The notes below the pieces were generated by a model. It saw nothing but the letters and a program-made list of their open reading frames with translations, was not told where the DNA came from and made no database searches. The translations under genes and the position numbers were made by a program. From Adhaeribacter terrigena (GTDB lineage Bacteria > Bacteroidota > Bacteroidia > Cytophagales > Hymenobacteraceae), in NCBI RefSeq assembly GCF_016623615.1, contig NZ_JAEHFX010000006.1, positions 62,001-126,000 on the forward strand: DNA of 64,000 bases. The letters run 5' to 3'. Positions 51,697 through 60,373 of the stretch are shown here, piece by piece. Position 1 is the stretch's first letter. Each line of letters begins with the position of its first letter.

Positions 51697-52418
51697 TTTC
51701 TGCTCTCCAAAACCAGTTTAGTGGCTACAATCATCAGGGCGCTCACGCTTACAAAATACAGCACGTCGCGGGAATCTATCAGGCCTTTGCTGATGGTTTC
51801 GTAGTGGTACTGAATGCCCAGGTAAGAAATAAAATAAGAAAGCGGGCCCCACACATCAATAGAAGCCAGCATATCGAAGCCGGTGTAAACAATGAAGCAA
51901 AGCAGCACCGCCACGATAAAGGAAATGATCTGGTCTTTGCTGATGCTGGAAGCAAAAATGCCGATGGCCGTAAAAACCGCCGCTAAAAACACCAGCCCAA
52001 TGTAGGAACCGAATACGCCAGCCGAATCGATGTTGCCTTTAGGGTCTCCCAGATAATAAACCGAAACGTAATAAATAAGCGTAGGAAGCAAGGCGAAAAG
52101 TACGAGCAGCAAACAGGCAAAATACTTACCCAGAATGATCTGCAGGTCGGTTACGGGGCGGGTTAAAAGCAACTCGATGGTGCCGGCTTTCTTTTCTTCG
52201 GCAAACGAGCGCATGGTAATGGCCGGAATGAGGAAAAGGAAAACCCAGGGCGCGATGGCAAAAAGGGGCTGCAGATCGGCGTAGCCAAAATCGAGTACGT
52301 TGCTTTGCGGAAAAAACCACATGTACAGCCCGGTTACCACCAGAAAAACCCCGATCACGATATACGCGACAAGGGAATTAAGGAAGCTGTTTATTTCTTT
52401 GCGAAGAATTGCAAACAT
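51690..52418 (-). CDS. gldF: Gliding motility ABC permease GldF
   Basis: The 242-residue product has six hydrophobic helices. It starts MFAILRKEINSFLNSLVAYI and includes PAITMRSFAEEKKAGTIELL, LTRPVTDLQIILGKYFACLL and GSYIGLVFLAAVFTAIGIFA, the ABC-2 permease pattern of GldF. It forms the membrane channel for the GldA ATPase and GldG. It overlaps gldG by 7 bp. Confidence 0.92.
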   Translation of the reverse strand: MFAILRKEINSFLNSLVAYIVIGVFLVVTGLYMWFFPQSNVLDFGYADLQPLFAIAPWVFLFLIPAITMRSFAEEKKAGTIELLLTRPVTDLQIILGKYFACLLLVLFALLPTLIYYVSVYYLGDPKGNIDSAGVFGSYIGLVFLAAVFTAIGIFASSISKDQIISFIVAVLLCFIVYTGFDMLASIDVWGPLSYFISYLGIQYHYETISKGLIDSRDVLYFVSVSALMIVATKLVLESRKW

Positions 52419-52424
52419 TCTTTT

Positions 52425-52512
52425 TTAATTATTGAATGAGTGAATAAGTGAATTATTGATTGATTTTTCAGGATTTCCGTTATTTTCTCATTCAATAATT
52501 CACTCTTTCTCT
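52425..52512. repeat. Spacer with inverted GAATGAGTGAATAAG words
   Basis: ATTATTGAATGAGTGAATAA, then GTGAATTATTGATTG, faces TCATTCAATAATTCACTC on the right. It fills the whole gap between gldA and gldF. Confidence 0.6.
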
Positions 52513-52515
52513 AAT

Positions 52516-53433
52516 TTATTTTTGCTGCGTTAACTGCTGGAATACTTTTTCCAGGGAATTTTCTTCCTGGCGCAGGCCTAATAAGATCCAGTTCTGTTCG
52601 GCGGCCAGTTTGGAAACGGCAGAACGCGGGTCGTCGGTTTTGGCGGAAACGATGCGGTAGCTGTTGCCTTCCAGTCTTTTCACTTCTTTTACCTGCGGAA
52701 GCGCTTGCAGCAGGCGTTCGTCGGCTGGATTTTCGAATTCGGCAATGGTTACGCGCTGGCCTTTGGTATTGCTTTCCAGGTCGGCAACGCTGCTGTCGGC
52801 CACCAGTTTTCCGCGGTTAATGATCACTACGCGGTCGCAGATGGCGGCCACTTCCTGCATGATGTGGGTGGAAAAGATCACCGTTTTTTCGCGGCCGATA
52901 TTTTTGATCACGTTGCGGATCTCCTGGATCTGGTTCGGATCGAGACCGGTGGTTGGTTCATCGAGAATTAAAACATCGGGATTATGCACCAAAGCCTGCG
53001 CCAGACCAACGCGCTGGCGATACCCTTTACTTAAAGCGCCGATCTTTTTGCCTTGTTCACGCTGCAAACCAACCAGGTCAACCATTTCTTTTACCCGTTT
53101 CTGCAGCGCCGAACCCGACAGATTATGCAGCGAACCGATAAATTCGAGGTATTCCTTCACGTACATATCCAGGTAAAGCGGGTTGTGCTCGGGCAGGTAG
53201 CCCACGTGCCGGCGTACTTCCACCGGGTTTTCTTCCACATCGAAGCCGCTTACTTTTACCAAACCCGAAGTGGGCGGCACGTAACAGGTCGCAATTTTCA
53301 TGGTGGTAGATTTGCCCGCGCCGTTCGGCCCCAGGAAACCCACGATCTCACCACTTTTCACCGAGAAAGAAATATCATCTACGGCGCGTTGCGTACCATA
53401 TATTTTGGTCAGATTTTTTACTTCAACAGACAC
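52516..53433 (-). CDS. gldA: Gliding motility ABC ATPase GldA
   Basis: The 305-residue product has Walker A LGPNGAGKSTTMKIA, Q-loop VGYLPEHNPLYLDMYV, signature LSKGYRQRVGLAQALVHNPD, Walker B VLILDEPTTGLDPNQ and FSTHIMQEVAAICD. A C-terminal regulatory domain (~230-305) follows. It is the ATPase of the GldAFG transporter. It heads the minus-strand run gldA-gldF-gldG-DUF4340-dnaN. Confidence 0.9.
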   Translation of the reverse strand: MSVEVKNLTKIYGTQRAVDDISFSVKSGEIVGFLGPNGAGKSTTMKIATCYVPPTSGLVKVSGFDVEENPVEVRRHVGYLPEHNPLYLDMYVKEYLEFIGSLHNLSGSALQKRVKEMVDLVGLQREQGKKIGALSKGYRQRVGLAQALVHNPDVLILDEPTTGLDPNQIQEIRNVIKNIGREKTVIFSTHIMQEVAAICDRVVIINRGKLVADSSVADLESNTKGQRVTIAEFENPADERLLQALPQVKEVKRLEGNSYRIVSAKTDDPRSAVSKLAAEQNWILLGLRQEENSLEKVFQQLTQQK

Positions 53434-53434
53434 T

Positions 53435-53480
53435 GAACTAATTAAAAATTAGAAATTAAGAATTAGAAATTTTCTAAATC
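53435..53480. repeat. AATTAGAAATTAAG tandem words
   Basis: AATTAAAAATTAGAAATTAA, then GAATTAGAAATTTT lies upstream of gldA. It is a low-complexity word array like the other spacers but with no clear inverted partner. Confidence 0.45.
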
Positions 53481-53553
53481 TGTAATTGAAACGCCTTTTT
53501 TCGCCCGGCAGTATTTAACTATCCGAATGGCTTGCGGTTAATGGGCAAAACTA

Positions 53554-53585
53554 CGAGTTTTTTCGCGCTTTTCCCTAGCGTTTTT
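53554..53585 (-). repeat. CGSTA motif copy 31
   Basis: Core CGCTAGGG, AAAA, then AAAAACTC at 13 nt. The TAG of the core is the stop codon of the SDR gene on the minus strand. Confidence 0.75.
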
Positions 53586-54285
53586 GCTTGCCCTTGGGCA
53601 TTAAAGGCCGCACTTCAATATCTACGTGGTGGTAATTGGGCGAGGATTGCAGGGCGTGCAGAATGGTAGAAGCAATATCTTCGGGCTGCATCATGTTTTC
53701 GTTGGCTGTAACCGAACCGATGTTATCGAAGAAATTGGTTTGTACCGAACCCGGATAAATGCAGGTTACTTTTATGCCGAAATTCCGCACTTCTTTGTAA
53801 AGCGAAGCTGAAATGCCCCGCACGGCGTGCTTGGTAGCGCAATAGCCGCTCATTTCCTCAATACCCGTAGTACCCGCAATGGAAGAAATATTGATGATGT
53901 GGCCGCTTTCCAGGCGTTTCATTTCCGGCAAAACCAGGCGCGTGCAGTAGAAAATGCCGTCCACGTTCGTACGAAACATCGTGCGCCAGTCTTCTACCGA
54001 AAGTTCTTCAAATTTGCCGGTAATGCCTAAACCTGCATTGTTGATCAGCCCGAAAATATCAGCGCCTAATTGCTGAGTGGTTTGGGTAAAAGCATCTTCT
54101 ACCGAATACTGGTCCTGCACGTCGGTCGGGAAGAAGTGGAAATCCAGATGATCGAGCTTCGGTTTACTTCTCCCCCAGCCTGCCACCACGGCGCCCGCTT
54201 CCAGCAATGCCTGCGCCGTTGCCAGGCCAATGCCTTTGCTCACGCCGGTAATAATGATTAACTTTCCTTTCAGATTCATATGCAT
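53575..54285 (-). CDS. Short-chain dehydrogenase/reductase
   Basis: The 236-residue product has LIIITGVSKGIGLATAQALL, LINNAGLGITGKFEELS, Ser in IINISSIAGTTGI, Tyr/Lys in YCATKHAVRGI and CIYPGSVQTNF. It is a classical SDR of unknown substrate. Two ATGs (54285, 54279) are possible. Its last codons (AAA CGC TAG) are formed by motif copy 31. Confidence 0.85.
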   Translation of the reverse strand: MHMNLKGKLIIITGVSKGIGLATAQALLEAGAVVAGWGRSKPKLDHLDFHFFPTDVQDQYSVEDAFTQTTQQLGADIFGLINNAGLGITGKFEELSVEDWRTMFRTNVDGIFYCTRLVLPEMKRLESGHIINISSIAGTTGIEEMSGYCATKHAVRGISASLYKEVRNFGIKVTCIYPGSVQTNFFDNIGSVTANENMMQPEDIASTILHALQSSPNYHHVDIEVRPLMPKGKQKR

Positions 54286-54378
54286 AGCTTGCTTTTTTGG
54301 GTGAAGTTAGAAACTCGCCTACGATAAAAAAAATAACGGCGGCACTTCTTCCCGGTGGCTATAAACAACGATTCGGCT

Positions 54379-54405
54379 CAAAACGCTGCTTGGGACAAAA
54401 ACTGG
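54379..54405 (+). repeat. CGSTA motif copy 33 (degenerate)
   Basis: AAAACGCTGCTTGGGACAAA, then AACTGG. TA has become TG and the spacing is shorter than usual. It stands facing copy 32. Confidence 0.4.
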
Positions 54406-54407
54406 TT

Positions 54408-54440
54408 TAGACTTTTTAATCCGAAAACGATAGCGTTTTT
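54408..54440 (-). repeat. CGSTA motif copy 32
   Basis: Core CGCTATCG, TTTT, then AAAAAGTC at 13 nt on the minus strand, in the divergent spacer between the SDR and GIN-domain genes. Confidence 0.75.
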
Positions 54441-54511
54441 ACCGGTAAAACCGCAGTCAGCTGCAATAACAAAACAGTAAAATTTATCAAAAATTCTTTC
54501 TTTTCCCCATC

Positions 54512-55252
54512 ATGCATTTCCGCCGGCTTCTGACTTTTTCCCTGGTTTTCCCTAGCGTTTTACTGACCAGCTGCCAGAAAGAAAACGCGCTTGACTGCGT
54601 AAAAAGCACCGGCCAGATCATTTCCGAAACCCGCAGTTTGCCGCCATTCCGGAAACTGAAGGTTTCCGACAATCTGGATGTGAAGATCGTGGCCGATACC
54701 GCGCATTTTGTGGAAGTGAAAGCCGGCGAAAACCTGCAGGAAAATATTCTGGCGGAAGTACGAAACGGCGAACTCTGGCTCCAGAATATTAACAAATGCA
54801 ATTGGGTAAGGAGCTATAGAAAACCGGTCGAAATTACAGTTCACGTGGCAAATCTTACCGATATTTTTCAGGATGGTTTTGGCACTATTTCAAGCGAATC
54901 CGTTTTACCTTCAGACAGTCTTTTCCTGCACCTGACCTCGTCCGGCGACTATGATCTGAACCTGAAAACCAAATTCCTCTGGCTCGATATGTACGAAACC
55001 GGCGACATGAAACTGCAAGGCACCAACGAAAAGCTAAACGCCTACAATTACAGCATGGGCCGCCTGCAGGCTTCCGGACTTCAAAACAAAGAAGCCAATA
55101 TCCTGGTTACCCACTTAGGCGATGCTTACGTAGAAGCCACCCAAATTTTAAGTGCCACGATCGAAAACAAAGGCAACGTTTACTATAAAAACCAGCCTGA
55201 CAAAGTGTCAAGACAAGGCAAGGGCGAGGGCCAGCTTCTTCAGTTGAAATAA
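54512..55252 (+). CDS. GIN-domain (DUF2807) lipoprotein
   Basis: The 246-residue product has a lipobox LLTSC (Cys ~21), then the GIN/DUF2807 beta-helix: SETRSLPPFRKLKVSDNLDV, VEVKAGENLQENILAEV, ITVHVANLTDIFQDGFGTIS, LHLTSSGDYDLNLKTKFLWL and ENKGNVYYKNQP. Such proteins form surface-attached beta-helices of unknown ligand in Bacteroidota. Motif copy 34 lies in its signal peptide codons. Confidence 0.85.
   Translation: MHFRRLLTFSLVFPSVLLTSCQKENALDCVKSTGQIISETRSLPPFRKLKVSDNLDVKIVADTAHFVEVKAGENLQENILAEVRNGELWLQNINKCNWVRSYRKPVEITVHVANLTDIFQDGFGTISSESVLPSDSLFLHLTSSGDYDLNLKTKFLWLDMYETGDMKLQGTNEKLNAYNYSMGRLQASGLQNKEANILVTHLGDAYVEATQILSATIENKGNVYYKNQPDKVSRQGKGEGQLLQLK
54530..54561 (-). repeat. CGSTA motif copy 34 (inside the GIN gene)
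   Basis: Core CGCTAGGG, AAAA, then AAAAAGTC at 13 nt. It is antisense to the codons for the hydrophobic part of the signal peptide. Confidence 0.75.
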
Positions 55253-55278
55253 TGGTATGGTTTTTCTTGCTAAAACTG
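55250..55278 (+). repeat. CGSTA motif copy 35
   Basis: Core TGGTATGG, TTTT, then TAAAACTG at 13 nt, overlapping the TAA of the GIN gene. Confidence 0.6.
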
Positions 55279-55387
55279 TTTGCTAAAGATTTTAGCCCTC
55301 GCACTTTAAAGTCGTATTAAGCATCTTATAAAGCTTTAATTCAGAATTTTATAAGCCTTTATCTAATCTTTAACTTCAGACTTAAAA

Positions 55388-56098
55388 CTACACAATATCG
55401 CCTAATTGCGGCCGGAGCAGCACTTCTTCTACTACTGAATTCTTCGACAAAATGTAGGTTGCGTATACCACTTCGGCTACGTCCTCGGACTTCATAAAAC
55501 GTTCTACCGGGAGGTCAACACCCTCCCAGCTGGCGGTATAGGTTGCACCCGGCAGAATGGCCGTAACCTTGATCCCAAACTCTTTTAATTCTTCCCGCAG
55601 GCACTTGGTCATGCCATACATAGCGAACTTGGTAATGCTGTAAGATCCGCCATTCGGGTAAGCCCGGATGCTGGCCGTAGAGCAGATATTAAAGATGTGG
55701 CCATGTTTGCGTTTGATCATATCGGGGAGCAAACCTTTGGTAAGATAGTAGGCCGAATAAAGGTTTGCAGCCATCATGGCCGGCAAAACATCGTTCGTTT
55801 CATCTATAATTTTTCCGGGAATAAAAATGCCGGTATTATTAATCAGCACTTCGATTTTTACGTGCAGGTTATTTACAAAAGCCAGGAATGCGTTGCGTTC
55901 ATTTTCCAGTCCGAGGTCGGCTGAAAAGTAATGCACTTTAGAAAAAGTATACTTCCTTTCAATTTCCAGTTTCAGGTTTTCGAGGTCTTTTTCGCCCCGC
56001 GCGCAGGTTATGATATGGAATCCTTCGGTGGCAAATTTTTCGATAATAGCACGGCCAATTCCTTTGGTCCCGCCGGTAACTAAAATATATTTTTGCAT
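55388..56098 (-). CDS. Short-chain dehydrogenase/reductase
   Basis: The 236-residue product has YILVTGGTKGIGRAIIEKFA, LINNTGIFIPGKIIDETNDV, HIFNICSTASIRAYPNGGSY with Ser and Tyr, SITKFAMYGMTKCLREE with Lys, and ILPGATYTASWEGV. The ATG at 56098 begins the Rossmann fold. An in-frame ATG 13 codons upstream (56137) gives an implausible basic extension. The substrate is unknown. It is divergent from mlaE. Confidence 0.85.
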   Translation of the reverse strand: MQKYILVTGGTKGIGRAIIEKFATEGFHIITCARGEKDLENLKLEIERKYTFSKVHYFSADLGLENERNAFLAFVNNLHVKIEVLINNTGIFIPGKIIDETNDVLPAMMAANLYSAYYLTKGLLPDMIKRKHGHIFNICSTASIRAYPNGGSYSITKFAMYGMTKCLREELKEFGIKVTAILPGATYTASWEGVDLPVERFMKSEDVAEVVYATYILSKNSVVEEVLLRPQLGDIV

Positions 56099-56180
56099 CT
56101 TTGAGCGTTTAATCGAATTTCCACGTAATATAGGCAATTCTAAATTATTGAATCCTTAACAAAGTCCTTTTCACTTCTGC

Positions 56181-56909
56181 ATGAAGACCCTCGGTAATTA
56201 CCTTTTATTTTTATCTTCCCAATTTGTTCGCGGCGAATCGCTGAAAATTCTTTCCCGCCGGTTTATCGACGAGGCCGTTTTGATCGGGATCAGCTCTGTT
56301 TCTATTGTAGCCATCGTTTCTACTTTTATTGGTGCGGTAACCTGCGTTCAGATCGCTTATAACCTTACCAACGCTTTAATTCCGCGTTCTACTATCGGTT
56401 TTATGGTGCGCGAAATGACGATCCTGGAGCTGGCTCCTACCATTACTTCCATCGTTTTGGCCGGTAAAGTAGGCTCTAACATTGCAGGCGGCCTGGGCAC
56501 CATGCGTATTACAGAACAAATAGATGCGCTGGAAGTTATGGGCATTAATTCTACTTCTTACCTGGTTCTGCCTAAAATTCTGGCGGCTATTGCCATGTTC
56601 CCGCTGCTGGTAATTCTGGCCATGACGCTTTCAATCCTGGGCGGTTACGTTGCAGGCACCTTAACCGGTTCTTTAACCCCGCAGGAATACGTAGAAGGCC
56701 TGCGCGATGCCTTTATACCTTACAACATTACGTTTGCGCTCATAAAATCGGTAGTTTTTGCGTTCCTGATCTCTTCTATTTCAGCGTATCAGGGCTTTTT
56801 TACCAAAGGCGGCGCCCTGGAAGTAGGCGAAGCGAGTACCAAAGCCGTTACCAACAGCATTATTGGCGTACTGCTGGCCGATTACCTTTGCGCGCAGGTG
56901 CTTTTATAA
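56181..56909 (+). CDS. mlaE: MlaE family lipid ABC permease
   Basis: The 242-residue product has 5-6 hydrophobic helices with STIGFMVREMTILELAPTIT, SIVLAGKVGSNIAGGLGTMR, ITEQIDALEVMGINSTSYLV and GALEVGEASTKAVTNSIIGV, the MlaE signature. With MlaF and an MCE-domain MlaD it moves phospholipids between the two membranes. mlaF follows at 108 bp. No MlaD is in the window. Confidence 0.92.
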   Translation: MKTLGNYLLFLSSQFVRGESLKILSRRFIDEAVLIGISSVSIVAIVSTFIGAVTCVQIAYNLTNALIPRSTIGFMVREMTILELAPTITSIVLAGKVGSNIAGGLGTMRITEQIDALEVMGINSTSYLVLPKILAAIAMFPLLVILAMTLSILGGYVAGTLTGSLTPQEYVEGLRDAFIPYNITFALIKSVVFAFLISSISAYQGFFTKGGALEVGEASTKAVTNSIIGVLLADYLCAQVLL

Positions 56910-57017
56910 TGGTTGATGATTAAATGTTAATGAACAATAGAAACTCAAAAAAACGGGTATTTCATTTTCCATTAATCAAATATTAATCATTATTCATTAA
57001 ACATTACCCATTAATTC
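56908..57017. repeat. Spacer with inverted TTAATGATTAAATG words
   Basis: AATGGTTGATGATTAAATGT, then TAATGAACAATAG, faces TTCCATTAATCAAATATTAA, TCATTATTCATTAAACATTA, CCCATTAATTC. It fills the gap between mlaE and mlaF. Confidence 0.6.
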
Positions 57018-57800
57018 ATGATCGAAATACATAATATTCATAAATCTTTTAACGGCGTGGAAGTGCTGAAAGGCATTGACGGCGTTTTTGAAACCGGCAA
57101 AACTACTCTCTTGTTGGGCGCTTCGGGAACCGGGAAAAGCGTTTTATTGCAGTGCATTGTGGGGCTTTTAAAACCCGATCTGGGCAGTATTACTTACGAC
57201 GGCAAAGTTTTTACCAACAACCGGCTGGATCTGAAACAGGAGATCCGCCGCAAGATCGGCATGCTATTCCAGGGCAGCGCCTTGTTCGACTCCATGACGG
57301 TGCAGGAAAACGTGGAATTCCCCCTGAAAATGCTTACGCCCGACATGACCCGCGATGAACGCATGGAACGGGTTGATTTCTGCCTGAAACGGGTTGGCCT
57401 GGAAGCGGCGCACAAAAAAATGCCTTCGGAACTTTCCGGCGGGATGAAAAAGCGCGTAGGCATTGCCCGCGCCATTGCCCCGAACTGTACCTACCTTTTC
57501 TGCGACGAACCAAACTCCGGCCTCGATCCGCTTACTTCCATTAAAATTGATGAACTGATCTACGAGATCACCAAGGAATACAACATTACCACTGTAATTG
57601 TAACCCACGATATGAACTCGGTAATCGAGATCGGCGACCATATCATGTTCCTGCACGACGGATTAAAGGTGTGGGAAGGAAGCAAGGACAACATTATGGA
57701 TACCAACGTGAAAGACCTGAACAATTTCATTTTTGCTAACAGCCTGATGCGTGCAGCCAAACGCGTGGAAGACGAAGGCGGCGAGATTGATAAACTGTAA
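57018..57800 (+). CDS. mlaF: MlaF family lipid ABC ATPase
   Basis: The 260-residue product has Walker A LLGASGTGKSVLLQ, IGMLFQGSALFDSMTVQENV, signature ELSGGMKKRVGIARAIA, Walker B YLFCDEPNSGLDP and TVIVTHDMNSVIEIGD. It is the ATPase of the MlaE permease. The downstream neighbour is unrelated. Confidence 0.92.
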   Translation: MIEIHNIHKSFNGVEVLKGIDGVFETGKTTLLLGASGTGKSVLLQCIVGLLKPDLGSITYDGKVFTNNRLDLKQEIRRKIGMLFQGSALFDSMTVQENVEFPLKMLTPDMTRDERMERVDFCLKRVGLEAAHKKMPSELSGGMKKRVGIARAIAPNCTYLFCDEPNSGLDPLTSIKIDELIYEITKEYNITTVIVTHDMNSVIEIGDHIMFLHDGLKVWEGSKDNIMDTNVKDLNNFIFANSLMRAAKRVEDEGGEIDKL

Positions 57801-57818
57801 GAATTTGATCTGATCTGA

Positions 57819-57850
57819 AGGTCAGGCTGGTTTTCCGGCCTGACTTTTTT
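57819..57850 (+). terminator. Intrinsic terminator of mlaF
   Basis: The stem GTCAGGC / GGCCTGAC with loop TGGTTTTCC and T-run. The wording is nearly the same as the terminators at 58422, 61193 and 62753. Confidence 0.88.
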
Positions 57851-57872
57851 GTGCTGTTTGCATACCGTTTTA
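57842..57872 (-). repeat. CGSTA motif copy 36
   Basis: Core CGGTATGC, AAA, then AAAAAGTC at 13 nt. Its A-tract is the right arm of the mlaF terminator. No partner copy is seen on the left. Confidence 0.7.
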
Positions 57873-57984
57873 TGTTTAATTGTCTGTAAAAAGGAAGAGC
57901 CCGATCGGGAATAATTTTCAGGCTACGCATAAAATGTTTAATTTTCAGTTAATCGAAAACCGAAACTTCTTAAAACCTGAAACT

Positions 57985-58401
57985 ATGACCAAAGAAATCT
58001 GGCTGAATTTGCCGGTAAAAGATATTGCAAGATCCAAAGCCTTTTACACCGCGCTGGGCTTTACTTTCGATCCACGCCACGGCAACAGCACCGAAGCGGC
58101 AGGCATGATCATCGGGGAAAAGAAAATGATGGTTATGCTGTTCAACGAAGCCAATTTCCAACAGTTTACCGGCCACGGCATTGCCGATACATCTAAAGGC
58201 AACGAGCTCCTGATCTCTTTTGATGCTGAAAGCCGCGAAGAGATTGATGAACTGGCCCGCAAAGCGGAAGCTGCCGGCGGCATTATTTTCGGTAAACCGG
58301 CTGAGCATCAGGGCTGGATGTACGGCTGCGGTTTCATCGATCCGGACGGACACCGCTGGAACGCCCTGTTTATGGATATGGATAAACTTCCGAAGCAGTA
58401 A
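57985..58401 (+). CDS. VOC/glyoxalase superfamily protein
   Basis: The 138-residue product MTKEIWLNLPVKDIARSKAF carries YTALGFTFDPRHGNSTEAAG, MMVMLFNEANFQQFTGHGIA and GWMYGCGFIDPDGHRWNALF. This is the two-repeat beta-alpha-beta VOC fold of the PhnB/glyoxalase-like group. The ATG at 57985 starts the conserved part; 35 upstream residues in frame are not of the family. The substrate is unknown. Confidence 0.87.
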   Translation: MTKEIWLNLPVKDIARSKAFYTALGFTFDPRHGNSTEAAGMIIGEKKMMVMLFNEANFQQFTGHGIADTSKGNELLISFDAESREEIDELARKAEAAGGIIFGKPAEHQGWMYGCGFIDPDGHRWNALFMDMDKLPKQ

Positions 58402-58433
58402 AAACGCTATGGTTTTGAAGCAAAAAAGTCAGG
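58400..58433 (+). repeat. CGSTA motif copy 37
   Basis: Core CGCTATGG, TTTT, then AAAAAGTCAG at 13 nt. It overlaps the last base pairs of the VOC gene stop and forms an inverted pair with copy 38. Confidence 0.88.
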
Positions 58434-58457
58434 TTGAGGAATCGGCCTGACTTTTTT
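58422..58457. terminator. Intrinsic terminator between inverted motif copies
   Basis: The stem AAAAAAGTCAGG / CCTGACTTTTTT has a 12-nt loop. Both arms are the A-tracts of motif copies 37 and 38. Confidence 0.92.
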
Positions 58458-58477
58458 ATGAATTTTTGCTACCGTTT
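58447..58477 (-). repeat. CGSTA motif copy 38
   Basis: Core CGGTAGCA, AAAA, then AAAAAGTC at 13 nt on the minus strand. Confidence 0.8.
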
Positions 58478-58513
58478 ACCCGAATTGTTAACTTGCTCTT
58501 TCTAAATACGATT

Positions 58514-59089
58514 ATGGCTGAAATGCTTTCAAGATCTTTCCGGGAAAAAGTGGGTGTCGATGAGGCTGAATTCGAAGTTTGCCGGTCCTTTTTCGTTCCT
58601 GGTGAGCTTAAAAAGAAACAATTCCTGCTGCAGGAAGGTGAAGTCTGCAACCGGCTGGCTTTTGTAGAAAAAGGCGCATTATTTTCTTACAGCACCACTG
58701 CCAAAGGTGCGCAGAACGTGATCCAGTTCGCGTTTGAAGGCTGGTGGATCGCCGACCTGTACAGTTTTTTCACCCAGGAACCCTCTAAACTGACCATCGA
58801 AGCCCTGGAAGATTGCGAGCTGCTTTTCATTGACCGCAAAAGCCACCAGCAGTTATTAGAAAAACTACCCAAATACGAAACCTATACCCGCCTTTTATAC
58901 CAGAACGCCTACATCGCCCTGCAACGCCGCCTGGAAAGCACCATCGGCCTGACCGCCGAAGAAAAATACCGGAGGCTTTTGGAGCTATATCCTGCCTTAC
59001 TGCACCGCATACCGCTGCAACTCATCGCCTCCTACCTGGGCGTTACCCCGGAGACCCTGAGCCGCATCCGGAAGCAGATTGCTTCTTAA
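58514..59089 (+). CDS. Crp/Fnr family transcription regulator
   Basis: The 191-residue product has a cNMP-binding-like beta-roll (FFVPGELKKKQFLLQEGEVC, FVEKGALFSYSTTAKGAQNV, EALEDCELLFIDRKSHQQLL) and a short C-terminal HTH (RIPLQLIASYLGVTPETLSR). No Fnr iron-sulfur Cys cluster is seen at the N-terminus. Many Bacteroidota have such Crp-like regulators with unknown signals. The ATG at 58514 is preferred because an upstream in-frame start adds 16 unlikely residues. Confidence 0.85.
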   Translation: MAEMLSRSFREKVGVDEAEFEVCRSFFVPGELKKKQFLLQEGEVCNRLAFVEKGALFSYSTTAKGAQNVIQFAFEGWWIADLYSFFTQEPSKLTIEALEDCELLFIDRKSHQQLLEKLPKYETYTRLLYQNAYIALQRRLESTIGLTAEEKYRRLLELYPALLHRIPLQLIASYLGVTPETLSRIRKQIAS

Positions 59090-59120
59090 ATTTAGAGCAC
59101 CGAATTACACTCAAACAAAT

Positions 59121-59315
59121 CTGTCATCCTGAGCACAAGTGAGCGCAGGAGCGCGAAGCTTGCGCGCGTAGCGCTGAAGGCCCCTCGTTGGCATGCAGCA
59201 GAAATAAATTTTCTGGCACCAGTTTTTGGGCCTTAGCAGGTAGCGTTTGGGTACGTTGTAGTTTGTATTTTTACTACCCTCCGACGAGGTTCTTCGCTCA
59301 AGCTCAGGATAACAA
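59121..59315. repeat. Interspersed TGTCATCCTGAGC repeat
   Basis: CTGTCATCCTGAGCACAAGT at the left and CGAGGTTCTTCGCTCAAGCT, then CAGGATAACA at the right are inverted. This wording recurs between genes across Bacteroidota, from memory. Motif copy 39 lies inside it. Confidence 0.7.
59219..59250 (-). repeat. CGSTA motif copy 39
   Basis: Core CGCTACCT, then AAAAACTG at 13 nt on the minus strand, embedded in the TGTCATCC repeat. Confidence 0.6.
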
Positions 59316-59486
59316 CTATTGCTGGCATTCCAGTTGCGGCCGATTTCTTATCATATGTCAATCCGATTCATTTTTAAGGTTAGTAATTTTGTAATGTTAG
59401 CTGCCAGATAGTTAATTAGTTGAATTCGATAAGAATTTAACGTCTACAGCTTGGCAGAAACATTTGAACCTATAAAGAATAAAATT

Positions 59487-60368
59487 ATGGAACGGAGAAA
59501 ATTCTTAAGTAGCTTGGCGATTGGCGCTGCGGGCATTACTACGCTTTCAGCTTTCAATAAATTCACCTCGGTTTTATCGGAACAGGAAAGCCTGATGCCG
59601 GTATTATTTATCGGGCATGGTACGCCCATGAACGGGATCCAGGACACCGAATTCAGCCGTAAATGGACCGCTTTAGGCAAAGAAATACCTACACCGAAAG
59701 CGGTATTGGTCGTTTCGGCGCATTGGTTAAGCAAAGGCACTCGCATTACGGCCATGGATTTCCCGAAAACCATCCACGATTTTGGCGGCTTCCCGAAGGA
59801 GTTATTCGCGGTGCAATACCCGGCGCCGGGCAGCCCGAGTATTGCCAAAGAAACCGCTTCGATCATTAAATCTACCACAGTAGTAGAAGACCACGACTGG
59901 GGCTTAGATCACGGCGCCTGGACCGTGATCCGCCACATGTACCCGAAAGCCAATATTCCGGTGCTGCAGCTCAGCATCGATTATACCAAAGGTCCGCAAT
60001 ACCATTACGACCTGGCCAAAGAGCTTTACGGGCTTCGGAAAAAGGGCGTACTGATTGTAGGCAGCGGCAATATGGTGCACAACCTGGGCATGGTTGCCTG
60101 GGATAGACTGAACGATGCGGAATACGGTTACGACTGGGCCAAACAGATAAACGGCACGTTCAAAGACCTGATCAGCAAAGGCCACCACGACAAACTGATC
60201 AAATACGAAGCCCTGGGCAAAGAAGCGCTGCTGGCCATTCCAACGCCGGAACATTACTGGCCGCTGCTTTACACCCTGGCTCTGCAAGGCAAAAAAGACG
60301 ATATTTCGTTCTTCAACGATAAAGTTGTAGGCGGCTCGCTTACCATGACTTCCGTAAAGATCGGGTAA
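59487..60368 (+). CDS. ygiD: 4,5-DOPA dioxygenase-like extradiol (LigB family) protein
   Basis: The 293-residue product starts MERRKFLSSLAIGAAGITTL, a Tat-like signal with RRKFLS. Metal ligands appear in LFIGHGTPMN, VSAHWLSKGTR, HDFGGFPKELFAVQYPAPG and DWGLDHGAWTVI. These are YgiD/DODA-type patterns. It may open catechol rings in the periplasm. The ATG at 59487 starts the Tat signal, so an upstream in-frame TTG is less likely. The esterase gene follows at 5 bp. Confidence 0.85.
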   Translation: MERRKFLSSLAIGAAGITTLSAFNKFTSVLSEQESLMPVLFIGHGTPMNGIQDTEFSRKWTALGKEIPTPKAVLVVSAHWLSKGTRITAMDFPKTIHDFGGFPKELFAVQYPAPGSPSIAKETASIIKSTTVVEDHDWGLDHGAWTVIRHMYPKANIPVLQLSIDYTKGPQYHYDLAKELYGLRKKGVLIVGSGNMVHNLGMVAWDRLNDAEYGYDWAKQINGTFKDLISKGHHDKLIKYEALGKEALLAIPTPEHYWPLLYTLALQGKKDDISFFNDKVVGGSLTMTSVKIG

Positions 60369-60373
60369 AACGT

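Noticed and set aside
57842-57872. A left partner for motif copy 36 at the mlaF terminator
   Set aside because: The sequence before the left arm (GATCTGATCTGAAG) has no core or TA at the required distance.
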